Shown here: positions 51,533 through 62,409 of the stretch, in pieces | Position numbering within the stretch: the first letter of the stretch is position 1 | Layout: every line of letters starts with the position of its first letter | NCBI RefSeq assembly: GCF_000429165.1 | Contig: NZ_AUBI01000006.1 | Location: 1-64,000 of the forward strand | Length of the DNA: 64,000 nt | Direction of reading: 5' to 3' | Origin: Acetobacter nitrogenifigens DSM 23921 = NBRC 105050 | Lineage (GTDB): Bacteria > Pseudomonadota > Alphaproteobacteria > Acetobacterales > Acetobacteraceae | Translations under genes and position numbers: made by a program | The notes under the pieces: model-generated | What the model saw: the letters and a program-made list of their open reading frames with translations, nothing else | Told to the model about the DNA's origin: nothing | Databases searched by the model: none

Positions 51533-52168
51533 TTGTTGTTTTAGAGGGCCTCTTTATTCGATCAGCGGATGCCGCCCGATCGGATGATGCTCTGGACGGC
51601 GCAGGATCCCCGTCTAATCGAATATGACGCCGCGTCGCCGCGGGCGGGCGCCGTGCTTCGGGGGACGCAAGGTGCGGGCGTCCGGTCAAAGAGGCGCATC
51701 TGATCAGGGATCGTCCATGTGCGGGCCGCCGCGCTTATCCTGTGTAAATCAGATTTTCGGGCATGGCTGCTGTTTTGGCAGTGGCTGGCGTGGAATGCGC
51801 TGAGCGCAACCTCTGAACGCGAGATGTTCTGTCTGACGGTATAGTGACCTCCACGTCTGAAGACCCCGAAACAATAGGACGGCGGCGGGTCTGAGCGTGG
51901 CAGGCGGACGAGCGCGGGCCAGGAAAAACTTCGTTTTTGAGAGATGACGCTACGGCGGTAAGCTGCTTTTCCTGTATGCGCCTGACATCCGGTCGACGTG
52001 GATGGCCAGAGATATCCGGGCGCGTCGCAATCGGCGTGTTCGGACCGGCGGCAGGACGCGAACCTCATGGGGTCGCTCCGGTTCCAGCGCGTCATGCGGC
52101 GCGCGCCGGGTGGCGAGTTGTCGTTCCTGCGGATATACAGGCCGCGACACGAAACAAAAGTTAAGACA
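51533..52168. other. Long intergenic region before panB
   Basis: These 636 bases contain no gene I can support. The panB frame stays open back to 51998 and a minus-strand frame covers 51562-52362, but both lack family motifs. A small perfect stem, AAAAAC/GTTTTT, lies near 51926-51940. The panB promoter should lie in the last 150 bases. Confidence 0.4.
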
Positions 52169-52987
52169 ATGAGCGTCAACGTATCGCAGAAAACTCTGAC
52201 AGCCACGGACATAAGACTGCGAAAGGGGGGAGAACCTCTCGTATGCCTGACGGCGTATACAACGCCGATCGCAAAACTGGTGGACGCCCATTGTGACGTC
52301 GCGCTGGTCGGCGACAGTGTGGGCATGGTCCTGCATGGCCTTCCGTCGACGCTGAGCGTCACGCTGGATATGATGATTCTGCACGGTAAAGCCGTCGTTC
52401 GCGGCTTGTCGCATGCGCTCTGCGTCGTCGACCTGCCTTTTGGAACTTACGAAGAGAGTCCAGAGCAAGCGTTCAGGAGCGCCGCGAGGATTCTTGCTGA
52501 AACCGGGGCCGCCGCTGTCAAGCTGGAAGGCGGTGTCCACATGGCCACGACCATCGATTTTCTGGTGCGACGTGGCGTCCCGGTCATGGGACACATTGGC
52601 CTTACGCCGCAATCTGTTAATACACTTGGCGGCTACAAGGTGCAGGGGCGCGATGCGGATGCGGAGCGTGTGCTGGCGGACGCGTGCGCTGTGAGCGAGG
52701 CCGGTGCGTTCGCAGTCGTTCTGGAGAAAATCTCACAGTCCCTTGCGAAACAGATTACGTCTTCGATCGCCTGCCCCACAATCGGGATTGGGGCAGGCCC
52801 GGATTGCGACGGTCAAATTCTGGTTGTTGACGATATGTTAGGAATGTTTTCTGATTTTCGACCGAAATTCGTCAAGCGTTACGCAGATCTGGCCGCGCAG
52901 GCGGAGACGGCGGTCAGCGCCTACGCCGAAGAAGTTCGTCGCCGGAAATTTCCTTCTAAAGATCATAGTTTTGGAGATCTGGCGTGA
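52169..52987 (+). CDS. panB: 3-methyl-2-oxobutanoate hydroxymethyltransferase
   Basis: The protein is 272 residues from the ATG at 52169, the usual length. [54 protein letters not shown] and [20 protein letters not shown] are all PanB signatures, as is [20 protein letters not shown]. It makes ketopantoate from ketoisovalerate using methylenetetrahydrofolate, the first committed step to pantothenate. panC overlaps the stop by GTGA. Confidence 0.97.
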   Translation: MSVNVSQKTLTATDIRLRKGGEPLVCLTAYTTPIAKLVDAHCDVALVGDSVGMVLHGLPSTLSVTLDMMILHGKAVVRGLSHALCVVDLPFGTYEESPEQAFRSAARILAETGAAAVKLEGGVHMATTIDFLVRRGVPVMGHIGLTPQSVNTLGGYKVQGRDADAERVLADACAVSEAGAFAVVLEKISQSLAKQITSSIACPTIGIGAGPDCDGQILVVDDMLGMFSDFRPKFVKRYADLAAQAETAVSAYAEEVRRRKFPSKDHSFGDLA

Positions 52988-53811
52988 TTTTCCGTACTGT
53001 CTCCAGTTTGCAGGCCCAGATAGCCGCCTGGAAAGCTGAAGGCGCGACGATCGGCCTGACGCCGACAATGGGTGCGCTGCATGACGGGCATCTCTCGCTG
53101 GTGAAGCGGGCGCGCGAACAGTGCGATCGCGTGATCGTGTCGATTTTCGTCAACCCGACGCAGTTCAACAATGCAGCCGACCTTGAGACCTATCCTCGGT
53201 GCGAAGATCGGGACGTCGCCTTGCTGGGGGGTGTAGACGCTGTGTTTATCCCTTCTGTTGCCGAGATGTATCCGGAAGGGTTCATATCGAACGTCCATGT
53301 GGGCGGCCTGTCTGAGCGACTGGAAGGCGCGCACCGCCCGGGGCATTTCGACGGCATGGCGACCGTCGTGATGAAGCTTTTCAATATATCGAAGGCTGAT
53401 GCTGCATTTTTTGGCGAGAAGGACTGGCAGCAGTTGCAGATCGTTCGCCGTATGGTGAAAGACTTCAACCACTCGATACGCATTGAGGGCGGCGCGACGC
53501 TGCGTGAGGCGGACGGCCTTGCCATGTCGTCACGGAACCAGCGTCTGGGAGAGGACGCGCGGCGGCGCGCGCCTGCGTTGTACGCAGCGCTTCAGAAGGT
53601 TGCAGATGTTGTGCGAAGCGGCGCGACGAGAAGCGTTGCGCTTGATATGGGCACGCAAATACTGCGTGATTCTGGTTTCGAAAATGTCGATTACCTTGAC
53701 GTGTGTGATGCAATGACGTTGACGTCTGGAGAGAAGTCGGATGGCTCTCTCAGGGTGTTGGCGGCGGCCTGGCTTGATGGGGTTCGGCTCATCGACAATC
53801 TGGCTGTTTAG
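52984..53811 (+). CDS. panC: Pantothenate synthetase
   Basis: The 275-residue protein starts at a GTG overlapping the panB stop. [20 protein letters not shown] contains the HxGH-type ATP site, then [49 protein letters not shown] and [10 protein letters not shown] (KMSKS equivalent). It joins pantoate and beta-alanine with ATP. No panD or panE is in the window. Confidence 0.97.
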   Translation: MIFRTVSSLQAQIAAWKAEGATIGLTPTMGALHDGHLSLVKRAREQCDRVIVSIFVNPTQFNNAADLETYPRCEDRDVALLGGVDAVFIPSVAEMYPEGFISNVHVGGLSERLEGAHRPGHFDGMATVVMKLFNISKADAAFFGEKDWQQLQIVRRMVKDFNHSIRIEGGATLREADGLAMSSRNQRLGEDARRRAPALYAALQKVADVVRSGATRSVALDMGTQILRDSGFENVDYLDVCDAMTLTSGEKSDGSLRVLAAAWLDGVRLIDNLAV

Positions 53812-54244
53812 CAGGGTTTGCTCTTGTCGGGCGCTGTTTCAGGGTTGATGACCGCTACAGGACTGGGGGTTCTACTCGTTTGAGTTTTTAAAATTAGTGC
53901 ATATTTTTTTAAATGTGCGAAGAATATCGATTTTCTTTTGCGTGGTTTTATCTGGGGAAAATTCATAGATCGCTCAACGAATTTCGATCTTGTAAAAACT
54001 ATAAGTGATGTTGTTCCGAATTTCCCAAGGTCGAGAATGTCGTGGGTTTCGGAAAAATCGCCCTCTGATAAAAACCGATGTGAAAGCCCTTTGTCGAAAA
54101 GGCGCTCTTGACGTAAAAGGGCGCGTCAACATTCCCATGCCGTCGTGTAGGTGTGTTGCGAAAGACTTTACCGCCCTATCGCGCCAACGCGGCTCCGGTC
54201 AGACAAGATCGTTTAGGCGGGCGCGGTTGATCGGGAGCATGGAT
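53812..54244. other. Intergenic region between panC and uvrA
   Basis: Over 400 bases between convergent genes; 53880-54010 is AT-rich. An 81-codon open frame at 54005-54250 has no ribosome site or family resemblance and is not called. I recognise no element here. Confidence 0.35.
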
Positions 54245-54292
54245 GTCTGAAGCGTCGCCTCTGCATTGAGGTCCAGTGGTAGCGCTTCAGAC
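54245..54292 (-). terminator. Inverted repeat beyond the uvrA stop
   Basis: GTCTGAAGCG (54245-54254) and CGCTTCAGAC (54283-54292) are exact inverted copies separated by 28 bases. The loop itself can form a small CCTC/GAGG stem. It begins nine bases past the uvrA stop, so a terminator role is plausible, although no T tract is present. Confidence 0.5.
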
Positions 54293-54300
54293 TCCCGCCG

Positions 54301-57273
54301 TCAGATGACAGTTGCGCCGCGTTTTGCCTTCGAAGCAACTCCCTTTGTTCGTTCGAGAGACTTTCGAGATGATTTGCCCTTTTCTGAGGTTTTTGAAGCA
54401 ATCTCAGGACGTCCTGTGGCCTTGAGCAAGGGCGCGAGAAAACGACCCGTATGGCTCTCGGCGCAGGCGGCGATAGTCTCGGGAGTGCCTTCGGCGACGA
54501 TCCTGCCGCCGCCATCTCCGCCTTCCGGCCCGATATCCAGAATCCAGTCCGCCGTCTTGATGACCTCGAGATTATGCTCGATCACGACAACAGTATTGCC
54601 CTGCTCCACCAGCGCGTGCAGCACGTCGAGCAGCTTGCGTACGTCTTCCGTGTGCAGTCCTGTGGTGGGCTCGTCGAGAATGTACATTGTGCGGCCGGTG
54701 GCGCGTCTGGCCAGTTCCTTGGACAGCTTCACGCGCTGGGCCTCGCCACCTGAGAGCGTCGTCGCCTGCTGGCCGAGCGCGACGTAGCCGAGGCCGACCT
54801 GTTGCAGGATCGCCAGCCGGTCGCGGATGCGGGGTTGAGCCTGAAAATACGGCAGGGCTTCGTCAACGCTCATGGCGAGAACGTCGGCGATGGACTTGCC
54901 CTTGAACTTCACCTCTAACGTCTCACGGTTGTACCGCGCGCCCTTGCAGGCGTCGCAAGTGACGAACACGTCCGGCAGGAAGTGCATCTCGATCTTGAGC
55001 ACGCCGTCGCCCTGACATGCTTCGCAGCGCCCGCCCTTCACGTTGAAGGAGAAGCGGCCGGGCTTGTAGCCGCGCGCCCTGCTCTCTGGCAGTTCGGCGA
55101 ACCAGTCGCGGATCGGCGCGAACAGATCGGTGTAGGTCGCAGGGTTGGAGCGCGGGGTGCGGCCGATCGGCGACTGGTCGATGTCGATAATCTTGTCGAG
55201 CAACTCCATGCCGTCGACGCCCGCGCACGGCGACGGCGACTGCCCGGACCCCATGAGGTTGCGTGAAAGCGTCTTGTAGAGCGTGTCGATAACCAGCGTC
55301 GACTTGCCGCTGCCCGAGACGCCGGTGATGCACGTGAACGTGCCGAGCGGGAAACTGGCTGTTACGTTCTTCAGGTTGTTCCCGGTCGCTTCGCGGACGG
55401 TGACGACCTTCTTCTTGTCGAACGGTCGGCGTTGAGTCGGAACGGGAATCTGCCTGCGGCCGGATAGATAGGCGCCAGTCAGGCTGTCGGGGGATTCCGC
55501 CACTTCCTTCGGCGTGCCTGCGGCGATCACACGTCCACCATTGACGCCTGCGCCCGGTCCCATGTCGATCAGCCAGTCAGCGCTGCGGATTGCGTCTTCG
55601 TCGTGTTCCACGACGATCAGGGTGTTGCCGAGGGATTTCAGCCGCTCCAGCGTGCCGAGAAGACGCTCGTTGTCGCGCTGATGGAGGCCGATCGACGGTT
55701 CGTCGAGCACATACAGGACGCCGGTCAGGCCGGAGCCGATCTGGCTCGCCAGGCGAATGCGCTGGCTTTCGCCGCCGGACAGCGTGGCGGAGCCGCGCGA
55801 GAGCGTCAGGTAATCGAGGCCGACGTCGACAAGGAATTTCAGCCTGTCGACGATCTCTCGCAGGATGCGCCTCGCGATTTCCGCGCGCTGCGGCGTCAGC
55901 GTAGGCAGCACGTTGTCGAACCACTCAAGCGCCTTGCGGATGGACAGGTCGGACGCCTGCGCGATGTTGAAGCCTGCGACCCGCACGCAGAGCGCTTCCG
56001 GCTTGAGCCGCGCGCCGTCGCAGACATGGCATGGCTTGTCGGATTGATAGCGCGTCAGCTCTTCCCGCGCCCAGACGCTGTCGGTCATCGCCAGCCGCTT
56101 GCGCAGATTGGCCAGCACGCCGTCGAACGGCTTGGTGACGGCGTAGGCCTTGCGGCCGTCGCGGTAGGTGAAGACGATGTCGTCCGGCGTGCCCTCCAGG
56201 ATGGCTGTCCGTGCGGCCTCTGGCAAATGGCGCCATGGCGTCGTCATCTCCACGCCCAGATGGGCGGTGACGCTGGCCAGGGTCTGTTCGAACAGGTCGT
56301 TCTGTGCGTTGCGCCACGGGGCGATAGCCCCCTGCGCCAGAGACAGGCCTTCGTCCGGCACGACCAGATGCGGATCGAAATACGTCTCCGTGCCGATGCC
56401 GTCGCAGGTCGGACAGGCACCCTGTGGCGCGTTGAAGGAAAACAGGCGCGGCTCGATCTCTTCCAGCGTGAAGCCGCTTTCAGGACAGGCGAAGCGCGAA
56501 GAAAACACGGTGCGTGCGCTTTCGGTCGCGGCGTCGCGTGAGACTTCTTCGGCGTAGACGATCCCGTCCGAGAGGCCGAGCGCGGTTTCGAAACTGTCGG
56601 CCAGACGGCTTTCAATGCCCGGCTTCACGACGATCCGGTCAACCACGGCTTCGACCGTATGCCGCAGCTTGCGGTTCAGCTTGGGGACTTCGGAGATCTC
56701 ATACAATTCGCCGTCGACCTTGACGCGAGAAAAGCCCTTGCGCTGAAGCTCGGCGATTTCCTTCTGGTATTCCCCCTTGCGGTCGCGAATGACCGGGGCC
56801 AGCAGCATCAGCCGCGCACCCTCCGCCATCTCCATCACGCGATCGACCATCATGCTGACGGTTTGGGCCTCGATCGGCAGGCCGGTCGCTGGCGAATACG
56901 GCACGCCCGCCCGCGCCCAGAGCAGACGCATGTAGTCGTGGATTTCAGTGACGGTGCCGACGGTCGAGCGCGGATTCTTGGACGTGGTTTTCTGTTCGAT
57001 CGAAATCGCAGGCGACAGCCCGTCTATCGAGTCGACGTCCGGCTTGCCCATCAATTCGAGGAACTGCCGCGCATAGGCGGACAGGCTTTCGACGTAGCGT
57101 CTCTGCCCTTCGGCGTAGATCGTATCGAAGGCGAGCGACGATTTGCCCGACCCCGAAAGGCCGGTGATGACGGTCAGCTTGTCACGCGGAATCTCTACAT
57201 CCACGGATTTCAGGTTGTGCGCGCGTGCGCCCTTGACCCGGATGGCGTGGCTGGAAATCGTCTGCTTCGTCAT
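54301..57273 (-). CDS. uvrA: Excinuclease ABC subunit A
   Basis: The 990-residue protein has two ABC ATPase units: Walker [21 protein letters not shown] near residue 40 and [16 protein letters not shown] near 655. Signatures are [20 protein letters not shown] and [19 protein letters not shown]. Zinc-binding cysteines are in [16 protein letters not shown] and CEACQGDG...CDACKGARY. UvrA finds DNA lesions with UvrB in nucleotide excision repair. The C-terminal tail after about residue 950 is Lys/Ser-rich and longer than usual. Confidence 0.98.
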   Translation of the reverse strand: MTKQTISSHAIRVKGARAHNLKSVDVEIPRDKLTVITGLSGSGKSSLAFDTIYAEGQRRYVESLSAYARQFLELMGKPDVDSIDGLSPAISIEQKTTSKNPRSTVGTVTEIHDYMRLLWARAGVPYSPATGLPIEAQTVSMMVDRVMEMAEGARLMLLAPVIRDRKGEYQKEIAELQRKGFSRVKVDGELYEISEVPKLNRKLRHTVEAVVDRIVVKPGIESRLADSFETALGLSDGIVYAEEVSRDAATESARTVFSSRFACPESGFTLEEIEPRLFSFNAPQGACPTCDGIGTETYFDPHLVVPDEGLSLAQGAIAPWRNAQNDLFEQTLASVTAHLGVEMTTPWRHLPEAARTAILEGTPDDIVFTYRDGRKAYAVTKPFDGVLANLRKRLAMTDSVWAREELTRYQSDKPCHVCDGARLKPEALCVRVAGFNIAQASDLSIRKALEWFDNVLPTLTPQRAEIARRILREIVDRLKFLVDVGLDYLTLSRGSATLSGGESQRIRLASQIGSGLTGVLYVLDEPSIGLHQRDNERLLGTLERLKSLGNTLIVVEHDEDAIRSADWLIDMGPGAGVNGGRVIAAGTPKEVAESPDSLTGAYLSGRRQIPVPTQRRPFDKKKVVTVREATGNNLKNVTASFPLGTFTCITGVSGSGKSTLVIDTLYKTLSRNLMGSGQSPSPCAGVDGMELLDKIIDIDQSPIGRTPRSNPATYTDLFAPIRDWFAELPESRARGYKPGRFSFNVKGGRCEACQGDGVLKIEMHFLPDVFVTCDACKGARYNRETLEVKFKGKSIADVLAMSVDEALPYFQAQPRIRDRLAILQQVGLGYVALGQQATTLSGGEAQRVKLSKELARRATGRTMYILDEPTTGLHTEDVRKLLDVLHALVEQGNTVVVIEHNLEVIKTADWILDIGPEGGDGGGRIVAEGTPETIAACAESHTGRFLAPLLKATGRPEIASKTSEKGKSSRKSLERTKGVASKAKRGATVI

Positions 57274-57401
57274 CGTGCCGTCAGTCGTCCTGTCGTTCCG
57301 ACCGACGAATATAGGCGGCCCGCCGGATTTTTACAGGGCGAATGTTAGCTTTTTGTTCGCATGACCGAATGGCGCTTACAGAGTGACAAGATGGCGGGAG
57401 G

Positions 57402-59876
57402 TCACGTCTGGCGAGAGCGCCCGGCCCCGCCTTCTCCCAACGCACGCAACAGGCTTTCCTCCAGCGTGCGTGGTGAAAACTCGACCTCGATCAGCGCCCT
57501 GCCCCGGTCCGAGCGCTCTCGCCACAACGCGTCGTCTCGTAAAAGCGCGACGATGGCGTCTGCAAAGACTACAGAATCTTCAGTGATGGCGCAGACGTCA
57601 TGAATGCCCGGAATCCCCTCGGCGCCGATCGGCGTCGTCACCAGAGGCAGGCCGTGATGCAGGGCCTCCACCACTTTTCCCTTCACGCCAGCGCCGAAAC
57701 GCGGCGGCGCGGCGGCGACGCGGGCGCTTGCATACAGCGCCTCCAGTTCCTCGTCGGTGACGTATCCGGTCACCCTCACCCGCTCACCCGCCATAGCGAG
57801 GACCGCAGGCGCGGGTTTCGATCCGGCCAGAATCAGTCGCGCGTCGGGCATTGCGGCAAGCACACGGGGCATGACTTCCTCGACCAGCCATTTAGCTGCG
57901 TCGATATTTGGTGGATGAGCGAAGCCGCCGACGAACAGGATCGTCGCTCCGCTCGACGGCGCGCGGGCGGGGTAGTTGTCCCTGAAACAGAACGGCGTCA
58001 CGGCATGGGCGGGCGCGCCGGGCAGGATTTCGCGCACCAGAGCGGCTTCGTATTCCGCGAGGTAGATGATTGAGTCGACCTGTCGCCAGAGATCGATTTC
58101 CAGATCGCGCATGTCTTCGGCGTCGTGGCGAAGTGCGTCGTCGCCAGTCAGATCGACTTCCCGCATCATTCGCAGAAAATGAATGTCGACTCCATAAAAT
58201 GACAAAAATGGCCGTGGGGATGTCTTCAGATACGGCATGTACCAGCGCGCCACCGTGGGGCGCATGAGCATGACGTGGTCCAGATCCGCGCCGTTCACCG
58301 CAATCCACTCGGGAAATTCCGGCGGGCTTGTGTAGTCCAGTATTTCCACCCCCAGGCGTTCCAGAGCCGGGGAGTAGGGCGTGCGGGCGCGCGGCGCGTG
58401 CGGCCAGAACTTGACCAGCCACCCAGCGTCGAGCAGGGCGCGGATGACGCACATCGTGGCGCGCGAGCCGGCGTCCCGGTCCGGCTCCGGCACGTAGTGG
58501 TCGACGATCAGGATCGTGCGGCGGTGACGCGCGCGCGCAGTCGCCCGCAGAACATGCGCCCCGGGCGAGAAGTGATCGGCCTCCAGGGTATCTTTCCACC
58601 GTGACAGCATGATCTCGCGGTTGCGCGCCTGATAGGCTTTCACGCCGCTCGCCTCATCCGTTCCGTGAGATAGCCCCTCGTGGTGGATCACGCGCGACTT
58701 TGGCTCGAAAATAACGCGGTAGCCTGCCTGTCTTACGCGAAAAGCGAGATCGGCGTCCTCGTAATAGGCAGGGGCGAAAACCTCATCAAAACCGTCGAGC
58801 GTTTCGAAAAGGTCGCGCGGGATGAGGATCGATGCGCCGGAGATGTAGTCGACCTCGTGCGGCCAGTTGTAGGCGGCGCGTTCCGGGGCGTCGTTTCGTC
58901 CGACATTCCAGCCCGAGGCGTCGTTCCAGATGACGCCGCCAGCCTCCTGCAATCGCCCATCGGGGAATAGCAGTTTCGATCCCGTCAGGCCGACGCCGGG
59001 ATCGGCTTCCAGTCTCGCCACCAGCGCGTCGAACGCTCCCGGCAAGACTTCCGTGTCGTTGTTCAGGAAATGCAGGTAACGCCCCGCCGCCTTCTTCGCC
59101 GCATCGTTGCAGTTTTTCAGAAAACCGAGGTTTCGGGGCTGTTCGATCAGGATCAGGCCGCGAATTTCGGCCAGCCGGGCGATTGCGGGGTCTCCCGACG
59201 CGTCCTCCGCCACGATTACTTCATAGGGCGCGGTCGGAGGGTTATCGACGATCGATTGCAGGCATCTGAGTGTGACTGGAACCTGCCCATAGGTCGGAAT
59301 GACGATGCTGAGAACCGGTTCTGCATGCCGTGGAAAGAGCAGGGGGCGGGACGGCTGAAATTCCACCGGCATGGGCGAAACAGCCAGCGCGCCGGTTGCC
59401 GGGGGCTTTGGCCCGGACGCTTCGGATGTGGGGGGGGCAGGCATGGCGCCCGGGCCGGGCGGCAGTGTGCGGGGTGCGTTGATCAACTCTACAGCGCTAA
59501 CGGCGGCAGGCGCCGTCATCGCTGGCGCTGTCAGTTCGGCGCTGGTGCGGATTTGATGGAGTTGCGCCCGGCTGAGACGGTAGAGCTGAAAACGGGTCGG
59601 GAATTGTCCGCTGGCGATCCACCAGACCGATTTGAGGGACAGGCGCATCAGCCGCGCCAGCCTAGGCGCGCGCTTCAGAGCGACGCGGGCAGGGTAGGTG
59701 ATGCGCCAGAATGTGCTGTTTTCGAAGGAATCGACCTGCTGCCGCAGGCTTGCAATTGTGGCGTTCGCCTCGGCCAGAGCGCGCTCGACTTTGTGCAGAT
59801 GGTCCAGTTGCTTATGCGCGGCGATGTCTTTCTGTGGCGTGGACTGCTCGGTGGAGACGTTTGGAGGAAACGACAA
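57402..59876 (-). CDS. Two-domain glycosyltransferase (GT2 followed by GT4)
   Basis: The 824-residue protein has a coiled-coil-like N-terminus (KVERALAEANATIASLRQQV), a linker, then a GT2 domain from about residue 185. That domain includes LSIVIPTYGQVPVTLRCLQS, EVIVAEDASGD, FLNNDTEVLPGAFDALVARL (DxD-like NDTE) and FDEVFAPAYYEDADLAFRV. From about 480 a GT4 domain follows, with IILVDHYVPEPD-like start, ILFVGGFAHPPNIDAAKWLV and GAGVKGKVVEALHHGLP. Such fusions build surface polysaccharide or glycan chains. The only available start is a TTG at 59876; a stop lies five codons upstream and no ribosome site is evident, so the true start is uncertain. Confidence 0.83.
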   Translation of the reverse strand: MSFPPNVSTEQSTPQKDIAAHKQLDHLHKVERALAEANATIASLRQQVDSFENSTFWRITYPARVALKRAPRLARLMRLSLKSVWWIASGQFPTRFQLYRLSRAQLHQIRTSAELTAPAMTAPAAVSAVELINAPRTLPPGPGAMPAPPTSEASGPKPPATGALAVSPMPVEFQPSRPLLFPRHAEPVLSIVIPTYGQVPVTLRCLQSIVDNPPTAPYEVIVAEDASGDPAIARLAEIRGLILIEQPRNLGFLKNCNDAAKKAAGRYLHFLNNDTEVLPGAFDALVARLEADPGVGLTGSKLLFPDGRLQEAGGVIWNDASGWNVGRNDAPERAAYNWPHEVDYISGASILIPRDLFETLDGFDEVFAPAYYEDADLAFRVRQAGYRVIFEPKSRVIHHEGLSHGTDEASGVKAYQARNREIMLSRWKDTLEADHFSPGAHVLRATARARHRRTILIVDHYVPEPDRDAGSRATMCVIRALLDAGWLVKFWPHAPRARTPYSPALERLGVEILDYTSPPEFPEWIAVNGADLDHVMLMRPTVARWYMPYLKTSPRPFLSFYGVDIHFLRMMREVDLTGDDALRHDAEDMRDLEIDLWRQVDSIIYLAEYEAALVREILPGAPAHAVTPFCFRDNYPARAPSSGATILFVGGFAHPPNIDAAKWLVEEVMPRVLAAMPDARLILAGSKPAPAVLAMAGERVRVTGYVTDEELEALYASARVAAAPPRFGAGVKGKVVEALHHGLPLVTTPIGAEGIPGIHDVCAITEDSVVFADAIVALLRDDALWRERSDRGRALIEVEFSPRTLEESLLRALGEGGAGRSRQT

Positions 59877-60003
59877 TGAAGTAATCCGTCAGGCCAGAAA
59901 ACTCGAAGTTTTTAACGTAGCGTCTGACGGCGGTGCGATAAAGCGCTCTGTTGCGCGGTCGTCCGCAGGTCGCGGCCACACCGGCTTGATGAGCTCGCAG
60001 CGC

Positions 60004-60267
60004 CTACAGGGGCGCCGTGCGCTCCGGCAGACGGGCGATCAGGTCGATTTCGATCTCGACGTCAGGCCGTTCGAACTCGGGAACGACAAGCAGGGTTGAT
60101 ATCGGCTGCCTCTCACCGAACGCGCCATACAGAAATGGCGCACAATGCGGGAGGCCTTCGGTGTCCTTGACGCGATAGATGACCCTGACCACGTCGGTCA
60201 TTGATGCGCCGCGGGCGGCGAGCGCTGCCCGTCCGGCGGAGAACGCGAGACGAAGCTGCTCGCTCAT
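60004..60267 (-). pseudogene. RidA/YjgF-like protein, N-terminally truncated
   Basis: From the ATG at 60267 the 87 residues match the second two-thirds of a RidA-type protein: EQLRLAFSAGRAALAARGAS, MTDVVRVIYRVKD, then ISTLLVVPEFERPDVEIEID with the usual VEIE near the C-terminus. The N-terminal third (the GPYSQAV and FVSGQ region) is not found in this frame or the neighbouring frames. The reading upstream to 60561 is Arg/His-rich and not RidA-like. It is probably a decayed or 5'-replaced gene. RidA removes reactive enamines; this copy is unlikely to be functional. Confidence 0.55.
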
Positions 60268-60547
60268 GCGCGGAGGGAAGTGGTCAGCGTGACGGTCGAA
60301 GCCTCTGACGCGCCGGAGACTGATGCCGTCGCGCTCCTGCTCGCATACCATGGTCATTGCACGGCGCGCCGGCAGGCGTCGCTGTCGGTGGGCGTTACGA
60401 TCGAGCCGGCATTCACGTCCCGCGCTCTCCCCTGGCTGTTCGAGGCGCGGGGTGCGTCTCGCAAAAACGTCTCGCGTCAGCCGGGTTTCCGGCGCCGCCA
60501 CAATGTGGTCATAATCGTGAAGCGAGCAAAACGAAAGACGTTGCCGG

Positions 60548-61054
60548 ATGGTAATGCTCACCCCGCGCGAACAGGACGCCGCCTTCCCAGCCCTTCGTTC
60601 GCTGCACGCCTGCTGCGCCGCCAGAAATGGGGCCGGGGTTTTGATTTTCGGGCCTTCCGGGGCCGGAAAATCGGACCTACTTCTTCGTCTCGTTCATGCG
60701 GGGTACGACCTTGTCGCCGATGATCGGGTGTTGCTCGCAGACGGGGTGGCGTCGGCGCCGGCGCCATTGCGGGGGATGATGGAGGTTCGGGGCTGGGGGC
60801 TGGTGCGCATGCGGTTTGTTGAACGCGTGAGCGCGTATCTCGCCGTTGCGCTTATCGCGCCCGGAGGCGATGAAACCGCGATGACCCCAGAACGGTCCCC
60901 GGAGCCGGAGACGCATGGACCGAGCGGGTTGCCGCTCTTGCGACTGAACGGGTTTCACGCTTCCGCCGTCGCGCGGATCGACGTCGCGCTGGACTGCATG
61001 GCGCCCGTGTCACTCCGTAGCCGCATTGGGGTTATGTCGCTTGGTGATATCTGA
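60548..61054 (+). CDS. hprK: HPr kinase/phosphorylase, short alphaproteobacterial form
   Basis: The 168-residue protein consists only of the catalytic C-terminal domain, as in other alphaproteobacteria. The P-loop is FGPSGAGKSDLLLRLVHAGY, then LVADDRVLLADG, RGMMEVRGWGLVRMRFV and LPLLRLNGFHASAVARIDVA. It phosphorylates HPr on its regulatory serine. An insertion of acidic/Pro-rich residues (GGDETAMTPERSPEPETHGP) sits before the last strand. rapZ, EIIA, HPr and EI follow in order, supporting the call. Confidence 0.9.
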   Translation: MVMLTPREQDAAFPALRSLHACCAARNGAGVLIFGPSGAGKSDLLLRLVHAGYDLVADDRVLLADGVASAPAPLRGMMEVRGWGLVRMRFVERVSAYLAVALIAPGGDETAMTPERSPEPETHGPSGLPLLRLNGFHASAVARIDVALDCMAPVSLRSRIGVMSLGDI

Positions 61055-61215
61055 AGGCTACGAAATGTTGCCACCTTGCGGGGACGTACTGATATGATGC
61101 GTGCGAAAGCGATGATAGCGCGCAGGTTCGCCCGCGCCCCGTGTTTGCTCTGGGCCTCAGCCGTTATTCTCTGGGGCCTGCCCATTTTCATCACACAAGG
61201 CGCCTTTTCGGTTCC

Positions 61216-62409
61216 ATGGTGACACTTAGTCCTTCTGAAGACAGCGTTACGCCGCGTCAGATTCTTCTCGTCACGGGTCTGTCCGGGGCGGGGAAGTCGT
61301 CTATCCTGCGGATTCTGGAGGATTTGGGTCACGAGGTGATCGACAATCCCCCGCTCGGCATGCTCGACGACATCGTGGCGCGCGCTGATCGCCCGATCGC
61401 TATCGGCGTCGATTCCCGCACGCGCGGTTTCGATGCGTCCGCCGTGCTGGAGGCGCTGGCCCGGCTTCGCGTCAATCCCCATCTTCATGCCGAACTGATC
61501 TATGCGGCCGCCGAAGAGGCGACGTTGCTGCGTCGTTATACGGCCACCCGGCGCCGTCACCCGCTGGCGCCGCATGGCAGCGTGAAGGAAGGCATCGAGG
61601 AGGAGATCGCCCTTACGGCGAGATTGCGTGGCAGCGCTGATCTGGTCATCGACACGTCAGACCTGTCCGCCCCGGAACTGCGCCGTCTTGTGGAGGCGCG
61701 TTTCGGCGCCTGGCTCACCGGACCGGATGAGGGCCTGACGGTCATCCTGATGTCATTCGCCTATCCGTCTGGCCTGCCGCGTGAAGCGGATATGGTGTTC
61801 GATGCACGGTTCCTGCGTAATCCGCACTACGATCCGGTCCTGGCGCCGATGACCGGTCTTGATCAGGCCGTGGTCGACTATGTGCGCGCCGATGCGGATT
61901 ACGAGCCCTTTCTCGCCCAGATTCAGGCGATGCTGAAGCTGGTCTTGCCGCGCTTCGTGCGTGAGGGAAAGAAATACGCGACGATCGCGATCGGTTGCAG
62001 TGGCGGGCGACATCGCTCCGTCACGCTTGTGGAAGCGCTGGCGCGCCGCTTGACGGAAGAAGGCGTGCGCCGCGCCGAAGAAGACGAGGAGCGGTGTCTG
62101 GCGGCCGGCGACTGGCCCATAGCGGTGGCGCATCGGGAACTCGCCCGGCTGGGCGTGGGCGGCACGAGCGGCGGCTGGCGTTGGGCGCGCGAGCCGACCG
62201 ATGGAATTTCGGATGCGCATGAATCGGGCGCTGGCGATGCGCCGTCCATAGACCGTGCGTCCGGGGAGGCCTCTCCCTCGGCTGGCGCCGACGTCGCATC
62301 GAGGCATGACGAGTCTGCAACGGCCTCTGCCGAACGATTGACGAGCGGGTCGCGGCGTGCTTCGTCCGAAGCAGACGCACTACGTTGCATAACGCAAGGA
62401 AACGCATGA
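61216..62409 (+). CDS. rapZ: RNase adapter RapZ with long C-terminal extension
   Basis: The protein is 397 residues from the ATG at 61216 (the frame extends to 61141, but the preceding residues look unrelated). Walker A is LLVTGLSGAGKSSILRILED, then VIDNPPLGMLDD, IGVDSRTRGFD, ATRRRHPL and VILMSFAYPSGLPREADMVF. KKYATIAIGCSGGRHRSVTL completes the core. In enterobacteria RapZ controls GlmZ and cell-wall sugar synthesis; in this operon a link to the PTS is likely. After about residue 305 a 90-residue Ala/Ser/Asp-rich tail follows that usual RapZ proteins lack. The stop overlaps the EIIA start (ATGA). Confidence 0.92.
   Translation: MVTLSPSEDSVTPRQILLVTGLSGAGKSSILRILEDLGHEVIDNPPLGMLDDIVARADRPIAIGVDSRTRGFDASAVLEALARLRVNPHLHAELIYAAAEEATLLRRYTATRRRHPLAPHGSVKEGIEEEIALTARLRGSADLVIDTSDLSAPELRRLVEARFGAWLTGPDEGLTVILMSFAYPSGLPREADMVFDARFLRNPHYDPVLAPMTGLDQAVVDYVRADADYEPFLAQIQAMLKLVLPRFVREGKKYATIAIGCSGGRHRSVTLVEALARRLTEEGVRRAEEDEERCLAAGDWPIAVAHRELARLGVGGTSGGWRWAREPTDGISDAHESGAGDAPSIDRASGEASPSAGADVASRHDESATASAERLTSGSRRASSEADALRCITQGNA

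Noticed and set aside
51562..52362. 266-codon minus-strand frame over the panB promoter
   Set aside because: It runs antisense into panB and is rich in Arg and Ser, typical of GC-biased shadows.
54005..54250. 81-codon open frame between panC and uvrA
   Set aside because: No ribosome site, no similarity to a known family, and it ends inside the uvrA terminator repeat.
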